Under the pieces are notes generated by a model, which worked only from the letters and a program-made list of their open reading frames with translations, did no database searches and was not told where the DNA came from. Positions 15,774 through 24,196 of a stretch of 39,619 nucleotides of DNA are shown piece after piece (the stretch's first letter is position 1; each line of letters starts with the position of its first letter). Origin of the DNA: DATHZQ01 sp035458525 (GTDB lineage Bacteria > Actinomycetota > Acidimicrobiia > Spongiisociales > UBA5794); contig DATHZQ010000087.1 of assembly GCA_035458525.1 (NCBI GenBank), positions 1 through 39,619 on the forward strand. The letters are read 5' to 3'. The position numbers and the translations under genes were made by a program.

Positions 15774-15787
15774 GTTTCCATGGAAAC
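15774..15787. promoter_or_regulatory. 14-bp perfect palindrome over the start codon of the molybdoenzyme gene
   Basis: GTTTCCATGGAAAC is its own reverse complement and contains the ATG of the next gene at 15780-15782. It could be an operator, an mRNA structure that hides the start, or chance. Confidence 0.3.
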
Positions 15788-17339
15788 AACGACCACCCCG
15801 CAACGCCAGCACGAGCAGCGCCGCCGCGCTGGTTTCGCCGGCGCCGCGGCGGCCGGATTGGCGCTCGGGCTGACGGAGCTCGTAGCCGGATTGACCACGA
15901 GCGTCCCCTCGGCGATCGCTTCGGTTGGTACGTATGTCGTCGACTACAGCCCGCCGTTCGTGAAGCGATTTGCCATCGACGTCTTCGGCACTGCCGACAA
16001 AGGTGCACTCGCCATCGGCACGGTGATCGTTGCAGTCTTGATCGGCGGGTTGGTGGGGCGGCTGACGCTGGAGCGCCGCTGGGCCGCTCCGGCCGCTTTC
16101 GGCGTCTTCGCCCTCGTGGGCATCATCGCAACCTTCGACCAGCCGTCCTATGAGCCAATCGCCACGGTGCTGACGATTGTCGTTGCCGCCGGGGTCGGCT
16201 GGTACACGCTCGACCGCTTGTTGGCGGCGCTCGACGAGCCGGCGACCGAAATGCCCACGGACGGTGTGGCGCCAATGCCGACCCGCCGCCACTTCGTGGC
16301 AGGGGTCGTCGGTGTCACTGGAGCCGCCCTCGGCACGGGGCTCGCCGGGCGTTCGATGATCATCTCCCGGTCCGAGGAAGTCCGAAGCTCGATTGCGCTT
16401 CCATCGGCGACGGTCCCCGTCGATCCTCCGGCATCGGGAACATCGTTCGATGTCGACGGCCTCGAATCCCTCCTGGTTCCCAACGACGACTTCTACCGGA
16501 TCGACACCGCGCTGGTGGTGCCACGGCCCGATACCGCCGGCTGGCGGCTGAAGATCAAAGGGATGGTCGAAACAGAGCTCGAGTACACCCTCTCGGACCT
16601 CCTCGCCATGCCGCTCCACGAGCGCTACGTGACCATCGCATGCGTGTCGAACAAGGTCGGCGGTGACCTGGTCGGCAATGCGCGCTGGACCGGCGTCCTC
16701 CTGTCGGATCTCCTCGAACGCGCAGGGGTGAAGGAAGGCGCAACGCAGATCGTGGGACGCTCGGTCGACGACTGGACGGCTGGATTCCCGACCGAGCTCG
16801 CCTTCGACGGCCGTGAACCGCTGGTGGCCATCGGGATGAACGGTGAGATGCTGCCGCCCCGCCACGGCTACCCGGCGCGGCTCATCGTGCCCGGCCTGTA
16901 CGGATACGTCTCCGCGACCAAGTGGCTCCAGGAGATCGAGCTGACCACCTGGGAAGACTTCGATGGCTACTGGATTCCTCGTGGCTGGTCCAAGGAAGGC
17001 CCGATCAAGACCCAATCCCGCATCGACGTTCCGCAGGCGAACCAGACGGTTCCCGCAGGGCAGGTGGTCATGGCGGGCGTAGCCTGGGCCCCGCTCAAGG
17101 GCATCGACCGAGTCGAGGTGCGCATCGACGACGGAGAGTGGCAGGACGCCGAGCTGACCACGCCGCTGGCCGACACCGCCTGGGTGCAGTGGAAACACGC
17201 CGCAGAGCTCGCCGCGGGGAATCACCAGCTCTCCGTTCGAGCGACCGACGGGACGGGTCAGACGCAGACGTCTGCAGTCGCCGAGCCTGCCCCGAACGGT
17301 GCGACGGGCCACCACACGATCCGCTTCCGCACGAGCTGA
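15780..17339 (+). CDS. Sulfite-oxidase-family molybdopterin oxidoreductase with N-terminal membrane domain
   Basis: The 519-residue protein has four hydrophobic helices in residues 17-145, then MPTRRHFVAGVVGVTGAALGTGLAG (166-190), which resembles a Tat signal (Arg-Arg-x-Phe followed by a hydrophobic stretch). The molybdenum-cofactor domain follows, with the ligand Cys288 in YVTIACVSNKVGGDLVGNARW. It continues through LYGYVSATKWLQEIELT, and a C-terminal Mo-co dimerisation Ig-like domain (MAGVAWAPLKGIDRVEVRIDDGEW). Members oxidise sulfite or reduce small S- or N-oxides; the true substrate is unknown. The catalytic part should lie outside the membrane. No separate haem partner is seen nearby. 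Its 3' end converges on the acylase gene with a 6-bp gap. Confidence 0.9.
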   Translation: METTTTPQRQHEQRRRAGFAGAAAAGLALGLTELVAGLTTSVPSAIASVGTYVVDYSPPFVKRFAIDVFGTADKGALAIGTVIVAVLIGGLVGRLTLERRWAAPAAFGVFALVGIIATFDQPSYEPIATVLTIVVAAGVGWYTLDRLLAALDEPATEMPTDGVAPMPTRRHFVAGVVGVTGAALGTGLAGRSMIISRSEEVRSSIALPSATVPVDPPASGTSFDVDGLESLLVPNDDFYRIDTALVVPRPDTAGWRLKIKGMVETELEYTLSDLLAMPLHERYVTIACVSNKVGGDLVGNARWTGVLLSDLLERAGVKEGATQIVGRSVDDWTAGFPTELAFDGREPLVAIGMNGEMLPPRHGYPARLIVPGLYGYVSATKWLQEIELTTWEDFDGYWIPRGWSKEGPIKTQSRIDVPQANQTVPAGQVVMAGVAWAPLKGIDRVEVRIDDGEWQDAELTTPLADTAWVQWKHAAELAAGNHQLSVRATDGTGQTQTSAVAEPAPNGATGHHTIRFRTS

Positions 17340-17345
17340 GGCGGC

Positions 17346-19937
17346 TCACGACGTCAGCGGGACCAGGCGCAACGTGGCCTCGGCCGCCAGCTGGATGGTG
17401 GCCTTACCCCACCGCATCGGGAAGTACTCGCCGGTCTGCCAGGCCTCGATCTGGTCTTGGTAATGGGCGCTGTACGGATGACCGGACGCGCCGGTGGTGT
17501 TGACCCAGAGGGACCGGTCGAGGTCGGCCATGTCGACGACCATGCGGAACGATGGCACCCAGTCGACGATGAAGCCTTCTGACGGGGTCCATCCGGTTGC
17601 GTTCACGATGTCGAACCCGCCGCTCGTCGGATACGGCCCGCGGTTGAAGCGATTCTCGATGAGACCGATCCCCGACTGCCCGAGGGTCTCGTTCTCGAAC
17701 GTGGCGGTATGCATCTCCCCCCATGCCCAGTCCGCCGGATCGTCGCCGAGCAGGTCGGCAACATCGGCTACGCCAGCGCGGAAGGCTGCGGTCACGATGT
17801 CGTCGCGGGTCTCGGTCTCGGGCGTCGCCTGGTCGTCCCAGAAAGGCCCGTTGGCATCGGCTGCGAGCGCTTCGATCGCCAGCGACCATCGGGCCCCGCC
17901 GTGCGCTTCGATGTCCTCCGGCAGGTCATCGGTGAACATCCGATCGAGGAGCTGCGCCCACGCCGCTTCGAAAACGGCGGCACCGGGGGAGGCGGCGTCG
18001 TTGTCGAGATTCCAGGTCCCCAGGAGTGCCTGCGCCTCGGCCTCCATCTCGCTGAGAGCCGAAGGATCGATGGCGAGGAACAAGGGGCGGATCCGTTCGG
18101 CGGCCAGGTTCAGGTTGTCGAACTGGATGGCCGCCATGTCGTCGATGGTGGCATCGTCGAGAGCGCTCACCAGCTCGACGATGCGGGTGGCCCGGTCGCC
18201 CAGGTTCCAGTCGGTGGTGAGCAGTTCGGGGTAGGTGCCGTCGAGCACGGCGTTGTTGGCGGTCACGATCCAGCCGTCCTCCGGGTTGAGCACGCGAGGC
18301 AGATCGTCGTAGTCGATGAACCCGGTCCACTCGTAGCGGTCCGTCCAGCCGGGAACCGGCACACGCCCGTCGCCGTCATTGCGGATGGGGACGATGCCCG
18401 GCGCCTGGTAGCCGATGTTGCCGTCGACATCGGCGTAGATCACGTTCTGGGCGGGCACCGAGAACGTTGCGAGCGCGGCCCGGAACTCGTCCCAGTTCTG
18501 TGCCGTGTTGAGACCGAACACGGTGTCGGTCAGCGCCGGCAAGTCCTCGAGTGCCGTCCACCGCAACGTCACGACGTACGGCTCGGGAAGCTCGATGCCG
18601 GCGGTGTCGAAGTCGTCGAGCCGGCCGAAGACATCCGACACGACCGGCCCGTGACGGGTTGTTCGCACCGTGACCTCGACGGGTTCGCCACCCGCAATTT
18701 CCACGATCTCGGTTTGCACCTCCATGTCGACCCATTCGCCGTTGACCTCGTACTGGTTCGGGTCGTTGGGGTTGACCTTCTCGACGTAGAGGTCCATGAC
18801 GTCCGGTCCGAGGTTGGTGAAGCCCCACGCAATGCGGTCGTTGTGCCCGATGATGACGCCGGGCACGCCGGCGAAGGAGAACCCCGTGACGTCGAACGGA
18901 CAGTCGGCTGTTCGCACCGTGCAATGCAGCCCCACTTGATACCAAATCGAAGGCATGCGAATGCCCAAGTGCGGGTCGTTGGCCAGGATGGGGGCGCCTG
19001 TTGCCGTGTGGTCACCCGACACGACCCAGCTGTTCGAGCCGAGGCCGTCGCCGCCGCCTCCGGTCATGGCGTCGACGAGCTCGGTGTTGTCCCGCACTCG
19101 CTCGAGCGCAATGGTCAGCCCGGTGACGGGCGGCGGGTTCATGCCCGGCCCTCCTTGGCGAGGACCGTCGTGCGCCACGATCAGTGGCGCTTCGTCCGGG
19201 TAGGCCGGGTAGAGCGCGTGCACCTCGTCCTCGCTCATCACGCCGAGCAGCAGCGCCCGGTCGATCTCGGCGTCGACGTTGCCACGCAGGTCCCAGGACA
19301 TCACCTTGCCCCACACGAGCGTGTCGATTGGCGTCCACGGCTCGGGGTCGTAGTCGTGGTTGATCAGCTCGAGGATCGTGTACTCGAAGCCGAGCTCTGC
19401 GGGGGAGCGGTCGGCGATGTAGGCGTTGACGCCCGCTGCATAGGCGAGGAGGTATGCCTGTGCCGTAGGACTCGAGGCATCGAATTGGGTGGCCGCCAGC
19501 TCGTACCAACCCATGGCGCGGATGAAGCTGTCGGTGTCCAGCTGGTCTTCGCCGAACATCTCGGCGAGGCGCCCTGCTCCAATGTGCCGCCAGCTGTCCA
19601 TCTGGAAGAAGCGGTCCTGGGCATGGACGAAGCCTTGCGCCATCATCAGGTCCTCGGCGTTCGCGGCGTAGATGTGCGGCACGCCCTCGGAGTCCCGGAT
19701 CACCTCGACCTCGTCACGCAACCCGACGACCGTCAGCTCGCCGTCGACCTGGGGGAACGGCCGGCGAGTCGACCAGAGCATGAACAATGCGCCGCCGAGC
19801 ATCGCCACGACCAGGGCGAGACCGCCCCACTTCAGCGTGGCCCCGCCGATCCGGCGCCAGCGCGCCCGCGTCGGCGGATCAGCGGCGACGGGCTCTCGGC
19901 TCGTGCGTTCTTCCGAAGGATCGGCGGCGTCGGTCAT
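17346..19937 (-). CDS. Penicillin acylase family (Ntn-hydrolase) membrane-anchored protein
   Basis: The 863-residue protein belongs to the Ntn-hydrolase family of penicillin, cephalosporin and acyl-homoserine-lactone acylases. A hydrophobic segment at about 33-56 anchors or exports it. The alpha part contains VEVIRDSEGVPHIYAANAEDLMMAQGFVHAQDRFFQMD. Ser301 in GLGSNSWVVSG is the expected N-terminal nucleophile after self-cleavage of the precursor. The beta chain continues with ANDPHLGIRMPSIWYQ, GVIIGHNDRIAWGFTN and GWIVTANN. Substrate specificity cannot be told. ATG 19937 is supported by TACGAT 8 nt upstream; the frame opens further but then overlaps bpa. Confidence 0.92.
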   Translation of the reverse strand: MTDAADPSEERTSREPVAADPPTRARWRRIGGATLKWGGLALVVAMLGGALFMLWSTRRPFPQVDGELTVVGLRDEVEVIRDSEGVPHIYAANAEDLMMAQGFVHAQDRFFQMDSWRHIGAGRLAEMFGEDQLDTDSFIRAMGWYELAATQFDASSPTAQAYLLAYAAGVNAYIADRSPAELGFEYTILELINHDYDPEPWTPIDTLVWGKVMSWDLRGNVDAEIDRALLLGVMSEDEVHALYPAYPDEAPLIVAHDGPRQGGPGMNPPPVTGLTIALERVRDNTELVDAMTGGGGDGLGSNSWVVSGDHTATGAPILANDPHLGIRMPSIWYQVGLHCTVRTADCPFDVTGFSFAGVPGVIIGHNDRIAWGFTNLGPDVMDLYVEKVNPNDPNQYEVNGEWVDMEVQTEIVEIAGGEPVEVTVRTTRHGPVVSDVFGRLDDFDTAGIELPEPYVVTLRWTALEDLPALTDTVFGLNTAQNWDEFRAALATFSVPAQNVIYADVDGNIGYQAPGIVPIRNDGDGRVPVPGWTDRYEWTGFIDYDDLPRVLNPEDGWIVTANNAVLDGTYPELLTTDWNLGDRATRIVELVSALDDATIDDMAAIQFDNLNLAAERIRPLFLAIDPSALSEMEAEAQALLGTWNLDNDAASPGAAVFEAAWAQLLDRMFTDDLPEDIEAHGGARWSLAIEALAADANGPFWDDQATPETETRDDIVTAAFRAGVADVADLLGDDPADWAWGEMHTATFENETLGQSGIGLIENRFNRGPYPTSGGFDIVNATGWTPSEGFIVDWVPSFRMVVDMADLDRSLWVNTTGASGHPYSAHYQDQIEAWQTGEYFPMRWGKATIQLAAEATLRLVPLTS

Positions 19938-19945
19938 GGCGATGC

Positions 19946-19951
19946 ATCGTA
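19946..19951 (-). promoter_or_regulatory. Leaderless -10 box (TACGAT) of the acylase gene
   Basis: On the minus strand TACGAT ends 8 nt before ATG 19937, without a ribosome site between. Confidence 0.4.
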
Positions 19952-19999
19952 TCGGCGTTGCGACGCGGGCCGGCTCGCCGGGCGGCGTCCGGAACCCGA

Positions 20000-20005
20000 T
20001 ATCCT
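20000..20005 (+). promoter_or_regulatory. Leaderless -10 box (TATCCT) of bpa
   Basis: TATCCT fits TANNNT and is 8 nt before the bpa ATG at 20014, with no ribosome site. Confidence 0.42.
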
Positions 20006-20013
20006 GGGCCGCT

Positions 20014-20490
20014 ATGCAATCAGACGACACTGCCCCAGAGGCAGAGGATCCCTTGACGCCGCAACTGGTGGACGAGGAGAACCATCAGGAGCAAGACGAT
20101 TCGAGCATGATCCATGAGCCGTCCAAGCTCATTCGTATCGCCTCGATGACCCGTGCGATGCTCGAGGAGGTACGCGCCGCGCCGCTCGACGAAGCCGGGC
20201 GCCTGCGACTGCGCGACATCTATCACCGCAGCCTCGAGCAGTTGCGGGGAGCATTGAGCGACGATCTCGGCGAGGAGCTCGAGACGATCTTCGAGCCGAT
20301 CAACCAGAGCGACGTGTCCGAATCCGAGCTACGTCTGGTGCAAGCGCAACTGGTCGGCTGGCTGGAAGGGCTCTTCCATGGCATCCAGGCTTCGTTGTGG
20401 AGCCAGCAGGCTGCCGCCGCCCAGCAGCTCGAGGAGATGCGCGGGCGCAGGGCGCTGGAACGGGGCCCGCAGCCCGGCCAGTACCTCTGA
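20014..20490 (+). CDS. bpa: Bacterial proteasome activator Bpa/PafE
   Basis: Bpa forms an ATP-independent ring that opens the 20S proteasome gate for unfolded substrates. The 158-residue protein ends in GQYL, the C-terminal docking motif that enters pockets of the proteasome alpha ring. The middle is helical, as in the four-helix Bpa fold: KLIRIASMTRAMLEEVRAAP, RLRLRDIYHRSLEQLRGALS and VQAQLVGWLEGLFHGIQASL. The acidic N-terminal 35 residues look disordered. Its presence implies that this organism has a proteasome, encoded outside the window. It is divergent from the acylase gene (76-bp gap) and followed by a large nested palindrome. Confidence 0.94.
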   Translation: MQSDDTAPEAEDPLTPQLVDEENHQEQDDSSMIHEPSKLIRIASMTRAMLEEVRAAPLDEAGRLRLRDIYHRSLEQLRGALSDDLGEELETIFEPINQSDVSESELRLVQAQLVGWLEGLFHGIQASLWSQQAAAAQQLEEMRGRRALERGPQPGQYL

Positions 20491-20498
20491 CTGCGGCC

Positions 20499-20611
20499 AG
20501 CAGGGTGCGGAAAGAGCACCAGTGCTGGCTCGGCAAACAACGCCAAATCGTGCGTGGCATTGCCGCGTCCTCGGTCACCAAACCGGCGGACCCCCTTTTC
20601 CGCACCCTGCT
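20499..20611. repeat. 113-bp nested palindrome between bpa and ppdK
   Basis: The outer arms are AGCAGGGTGCGGAAA (20499-20513) and its exact reverse complement at 20597-20611. Nested inside are CGGCAA/TTGCCG (20531-20536 and 20560-20565) and GCCA/TGGC (20542-20545 and 20555-20558). The right outer arm touches the ppdK stop codon. It lies between convergent genes, so it may terminate both; the size and nesting also suit a small structured repeat element. Confidence 0.65.
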
Positions 20612-23168
20612 AGGCATCGATGCCGTGACGCAGCGCCGCTTGTGCGGCGGCAAGCCGGGCTACCGGGATTCGGGGTGGGCTGCACGAGACGTAGTCGACG
20701 CCCACCGACTCGAAGAAGTCGATGGAGTCGGGGTCGCCACCGTGCTCACCGCAAACCCCGATCACGATGCCCGGATTCACCGCTCGCCCGGCGGCGATGG
20801 CGGTCTCGATCAGCTTGCCGACGCCGCGGCGGTCGATCGACGTGAACGGGTCGCGACGCAACATTCCTTTTTCGAGATACGTGCGGAGGAACGCCTCCTC
20901 TGCGTCGTCGCGGCTGATACCGAGGGTCGTTTGGGTGAGGTCGTTGGTGCCGAAGGAGAAGAAATCCGATTCCAGGGCGAATTCGTCCGCAGTGAGCGCC
21001 GCCCGCGGCAACTCGATCATCGTGCCGACCGTCACGTCGAGCTGGCGCCCGGCGTAGTGGACCTCCTCATCGATCATGTCACGGATGAGATGCACCTCTT
21101 CGGCTGAGCCGACGAGCGGGATCATGAGCTCGAGCCGCGGGTCCCCGCCATCGTCCAGGCGGCGCCGCACGGCTTCCAGTGCGGCAAGCACCTGGTTGCG
21201 GTAGATCTCAGGGATCACGACCGCAAGTCGCACGCCGCGCAGGCCCAGCATCGGATTCGACTCCTCCCACTGGTCGATCGCAACCAGCAGCTCGCGCAGC
21301 TCTGCGGCCTCGTCGCTGCCCGGCGCCGCATTCCGCAGGTAGGCGTCGACCTCGCGGCGATCCGGGAGGAACTCGTGAAGCGGCGGGTCGAGGAGCCGTA
21401 CCACGACGGCTTGCCCGTCCATCGACTCCAGCAAGCGTTCGAAGTCGGCGATCTGCAGTTCCTCGAGCTGCTCCAGCGCCCTCGTTCGCTCCTTGGCGTC
21501 GTCGGTCAGGATGATGGTGCGAACGACCTCGAGCCGATCGCCCGAGAACATGTACTCCGTCCGCGCCAGGCCGATACCTTCGGCGCCGAGCTTCTTGGCA
21601 TGGGCGGCAGCATCCGGCGTGTCTGCATTCGCCCACACCTCCATCCGTCGAAACTCATCCGCCCACTCGAGGAGCTGGTCGAGGTGTTCGGACGGTTGCG
21701 GGATCTCGAGCGGAAGCATTCCGGCATACACGGTGCCCTCGCCACCGTCGATCGTGATCCCGTCGCCCGAGCGCATCACGGTGTCGCCGATGTGAACGAT
21801 GCCAGCGGCGACGTCCACGACCACGTTGTTCGCACCCGTCACGGCAGGGGTTCCGGTGCCGCGGGCCGCGACCGCGGCATGCGATGTCGGTCCGCCATGA
21901 CTCGTCAGCACGCCATCTGCCGCGATCACCCCGGCGAGGTCTTCCGGAGTCGTCTCCCTACGAACCAGGATCACGGGACGCCCGGCCGCTTTGGCGGCGA
22001 TCGCCTCTGCCGAGTCCAAGACGATCTCGCCGGCCGCCGCTCCGGGTGATGCCGCACCGGCAGTGATGAGCGGCATTGCCCCGGGGGCATCCAGCCTTGC
22101 GTGGAGGATATCGTCGAGGCTGTCCGGGTCGATGCGGGCCACGGCTTCCTGGCGCGTGATCATGCCGGCGTTGGCGAGGTCCACGACGATGCGGACCCCG
22201 GCGCCGCTACTGCGTTCGCCGGGACGCGCCTCGACGAGCCAGAGGGCGTCACGCTCGCGAATGAAGTCGATCCGCATCATGTCGCACGTCATTCCCTCGA
22301 GCTCACACAAGATGTCGACGACCTCGGCGTAGTTGTCCGGATGATCCGAGGCGAGATTCTCGAGGCCGGGGTAGTGGGGAAGCGCACCCGGCTGGGCCTC
22401 CCCCGGAGCGAACACCCCCGCCGTGCGGGGTTCGCCGCTACGCGGATCGCGGCTGAACGCGACTCCAGCCCCGGAGTCGGAGCCCACCGAGCCAAGCGCC
22501 ATCACGTGAACGATGACCGACGTCCCGAGATCGTCGCTCACGTCGTGGCGGCGGCGGAAGCGGTGCGGGACGGCATCGTCCCAAGAGGCGAAGACCGCCT
22601 GGATGCCCTCCCTCAGTTGCTCGAGGGGATGGTCTGGGATCGGTCGTTGTGACTCGGCGACGATCAGCTCTTCGAGGGCGGCGACGTCTCGCTCCAGCGC
22701 CTCGAGCTCTGCTCCCGGCGCAGTCGCAGCGACCGCGGCCACGCGGTGCTCGGGCACCTTCCTCTGCGCAGCCACGCCGCGGAGGAACTCGAGCCGGACC
22801 TGTGCGGCGAACTCGGGCGAGTGCCAAGCGGCCAGCCGCGCCGCCGCGGCCTCATCGCACCCGACGTGGAGCGCCCGGCCAAGGATTCCCGGCATCTCGA
22901 CCGGCGGACTGGAACGCACAGCCAGCAATGCAGGACGATCGGGCGGCAACCCGTCCACCAACCGGGCCACGGCGGCTTCGACTTCTTCCCACATGCCGGC
23001 GGGGAACTCGCCCACCTCGAGAAAGCGCCGGCACGCCACGTCGCTGACCACGAATCCGGGTGGCACCGGGAAGCCTCGCTGTTTGAGCGTGCTCAGCATT
23101 CGTCCACGAGCACCAAGGTGATCCAGCGATGTTTCGTCGTGTTCAGCGAAGTCCCATACATATCTCAT
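20610..23168 (-). CDS. ppdK: Pyruvate, phosphate dikinase-like protein
   Basis: PPDK interconverts pyruvate, ATP and phosphate with PEP, AMP and pyrophosphate. The 852-residue protein has the three domains in order: an ATP-grasp part (LAVRSSPPVEMPGILGRALH, GSDSGAGVAFSRDPRSGEP), a phosphohistidine domain (LTSHGGPTSHAAVAARG, where the second His is the carrier), and a PEP-binding TIM barrel (VGTMIELPRAAL, FFSFGTNDLTQTTLG, VIGVCGEHGGDPDSI with the catalytic Cys). The N-terminal ATP-grasp part is shorter and more divergent than in classical PPDK: the NAQGEDVV segment is replaced by VFAPGEAQPGAL. Start ATG 23168 is chosen because the family's initial RYVW-F pattern follows at once. It is divergent from whiB. 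Confidence 0.85.
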   Translation of the reverse strand: MRYVWDFAEHDETSLDHLGARGRMLSTLKQRGFPVPPGFVVSDVACRRFLEVGEFPAGMWEEVEAAVARLVDGLPPDRPALLAVRSSPPVEMPGILGRALHVGCDEAAAARLAAWHSPEFAAQVRLEFLRGVAAQRKVPEHRVAAVAATAPGAELEALERDVAALEELIVAESQRPIPDHPLEQLREGIQAVFASWDDAVPHRFRRRHDVSDDLGTSVIVHVMALGSVGSDSGAGVAFSRDPRSGEPRTAGVFAPGEAQPGALPHYPGLENLASDHPDNYAEVVDILCELEGMTCDMMRIDFIRERDALWLVEARPGERSSGAGVRIVVDLANAGMITRQEAVARIDPDSLDDILHARLDAPGAMPLITAGAASPGAAAGEIVLDSAEAIAAKAAGRPVILVRRETTPEDLAGVIAADGVLTSHGGPTSHAAVAARGTGTPAVTGANNVVVDVAAGIVHIGDTVMRSGDGITIDGGEGTVYAGMLPLEIPQPSEHLDQLLEWADEFRRMEVWANADTPDAAAHAKKLGAEGIGLARTEYMFSGDRLEVVRTIILTDDAKERTRALEQLEELQIADFERLLESMDGQAVVVRLLDPPLHEFLPDRREVDAYLRNAAPGSDEAAELRELLVAIDQWEESNPMLGLRGVRLAVVIPEIYRNQVLAALEAVRRRLDDGGDPRLELMIPLVGSAEEVHLIRDMIDEEVHYAGRQLDVTVGTMIELPRAALTADEFALESDFFSFGTNDLTQTTLGISRDDAEEAFLRTYLEKGMLRRDPFTSIDRRGVGKLIETAIAAGRAVNPGIVIGVCGEHGGDPDSIDFFESVGVDYVSCSPPRIPVARLAAAQAALRHGIDA

Positions 23169-23237
23169 GATGAATGAGCTCTCTCGAAGGGCTGCAACGC
23201 AGATTACATTTCTCTGGCATTCCGCAGATTCGTGCCG

Positions 23238-23243
23238 TAACCT
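23238..23243 (+). promoter_or_regulatory. Probable -10 box (TAACCT) of whiB
   Basis: TAACCT in the AT-richer part of the ppdK-whiB gap would give a leader of about 95-100 nt. That leader includes a perfect inverted repeat, CGATGT-N6-ACATCG, at 23274-23291. On the other strand TAATCT (23201-23206) could serve ppdK. Confidence 0.33.
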
Positions 23244-23347
23244 AGGCGTCCGCGTTGCGGATTTTCCTTCCTTCGATGTGAGGGAACATCGCACGCCCCG
23301 GGTGCGTTGGTAGGTGTCCGGAGAGAAAAGGACAGGTGAAGCAAGCC

Positions 23348-23629
23348 ATGGTGATGGCGCTCAGCGATCTCATGTGGGAGCCCGACGAGGGCTGGCGTAA
23401 CGACGCCGCATGTTCCGGCGCCGATGCTGACCTCTTCTTCCCCATCGGAGAGGAAGACGACGCAGCGGCCGCCGCCAAGGACGTGTGTGCCCAATGCCCC
23501 GTCCGAGAGGCTTGTCTTCGGTATGCCCTGAGCACGAATCAGACCGAGGGCGTCTGGGGCGGCATGACCGGCCCAGAGCGCCGCAGGCTGCGCCGCCGTA
23601 TCCGGGAGCGGGAGCGCCGCGCCAGCTGA
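23348..23629 (+). CDS. WhiB-family iron-sulfur transcription regulator
   Basis: WhiB-like proteins hold a [4Fe-4S] cluster sensitive to redox state or NO and bind sigma factor region 4. The protein, about 93 residues, has the four Cys ligands in NDAACSG, CAQCPVREAC (C-x2-C-x5-C), and the diagnostic GVWGGMT turn followed by a basic C-terminal tail (ERRRLRRRIRERERR) for DNA contact. ATG 23348 is preferred because AGGTGA lies 8 nt upstream; GTG 23336 would add four residues. The long leader with a hairpin hints at regulation. The subclass is uncertain. It converges on the cyclophilin gene with a 6-bp gap. Confidence 0.95.
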   Translation: MVMALSDLMWEPDEGWRNDAACSGADADLFFPIGEEDDAAAAAKDVCAQCPVREACLRYALSTNQTEGVWGGMTGPERRRLRRRIRERERRAS

Positions 23630-23635
23630 TTGCCG

Positions 23636-24145
23636 TCAGCTCTCGTGGATCGTCACGGACTCGATCACACAGTCCTGCCGCGGCCGATCCTGTCCGTCTG
23701 TCGCCGTCGCCGCGATCGCATCGACCGCAGCCATGCCATCGTGCACGCTGCCGAAGATCGAATACGAATGGGGCAGGCCGACGTCTGCGTGGCAGATGAA
23801 GAACTGTGAGCCGTTGGTGTTCGGTCCGGCGTTCGCCATCGCGACGGTGCCGCGCGAGTAGGTGCCCTCCCCCTCGAGCTCGTCGCGGAAGCGATACCCG
23901 GGGCCGCCGCGTCCGGTCCCGGTCGGGTCGCCGCCCTGGACCATGAATCCCGAGATGACGCGGTGGAAGATCACCCCGTCGTAGAAGCCGTCGCGGGCGA
24001 GCGCGACGAAGTTGTTGACGGTGATGGGCGAGCGCTCCGCATCGAGCCTGATGGAGATGTCGCCGTTGTTGGTATGGAGGGTTGCGCTGTAGCTGTTGTC
24101 GAGGTCGAGCGAGAACGAATGGGGTTCGGAGTATTGCTTCGGCAT
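23636..24145 (-). CDS. Cyclophilin-type peptidyl-prolyl cis-trans isomerase
   Basis: This 169-residue enzyme speeds proline isomerisation during protein folding. It has the cyclophilin core: FYDGVIFHRVISGFMVQGGD (Phe-His-Arg and Gln of the active site), PTGTGRGGPGYRFRDE, and MANAGPNTNGSQFFICHAD, ending IFGSVHDGMAAVDAI. There is no signal peptide, so it is cytoplasmic. TAGGCT lies 7 nt before ATG 24145 with no ribosome site, which points to a leaderless message. The gene stands between whiB (convergent) and the remains of a SpoIID-like gene. Confidence 0.95.
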   Translation of the reverse strand: MPKQYSEPHSFSLDLDNSYSATLHTNNGDISIRLDAERSPITVNNFVALARDGFYDGVIFHRVISGFMVQGGDPTGTGRGGPGYRFRDELEGEGTYSRGTVAMANAGPNTNGSQFFICHADVGLPHSYSIFGSVHDGMAAVDAIAATATDGQDRPRQDCVIESVTIHES

Positions 24146-24152
24146 GAACGCG

Positions 24153-24158
24153 AGCCTA
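24153..24158 (-). promoter_or_regulatory. Leaderless -10 box (TAGGCT) of the cyclophilin gene
   Basis: On the minus strand TAGGCT ends 7 nt before ATG 24145, with no ribosome site between. Confidence 0.42.
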
Positions 24159-24196
24159 CGCCATCCCGGGATGCTCCCAGTCGCCCGCGAGAAGCC

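Noticed and set aside
17709..20117. Very long plus-strand open frame opposite the acylase gene
   Set aside because: An antisense shadow: no domain pattern, while the other strand encodes a full penicillin-acylase-family protein.
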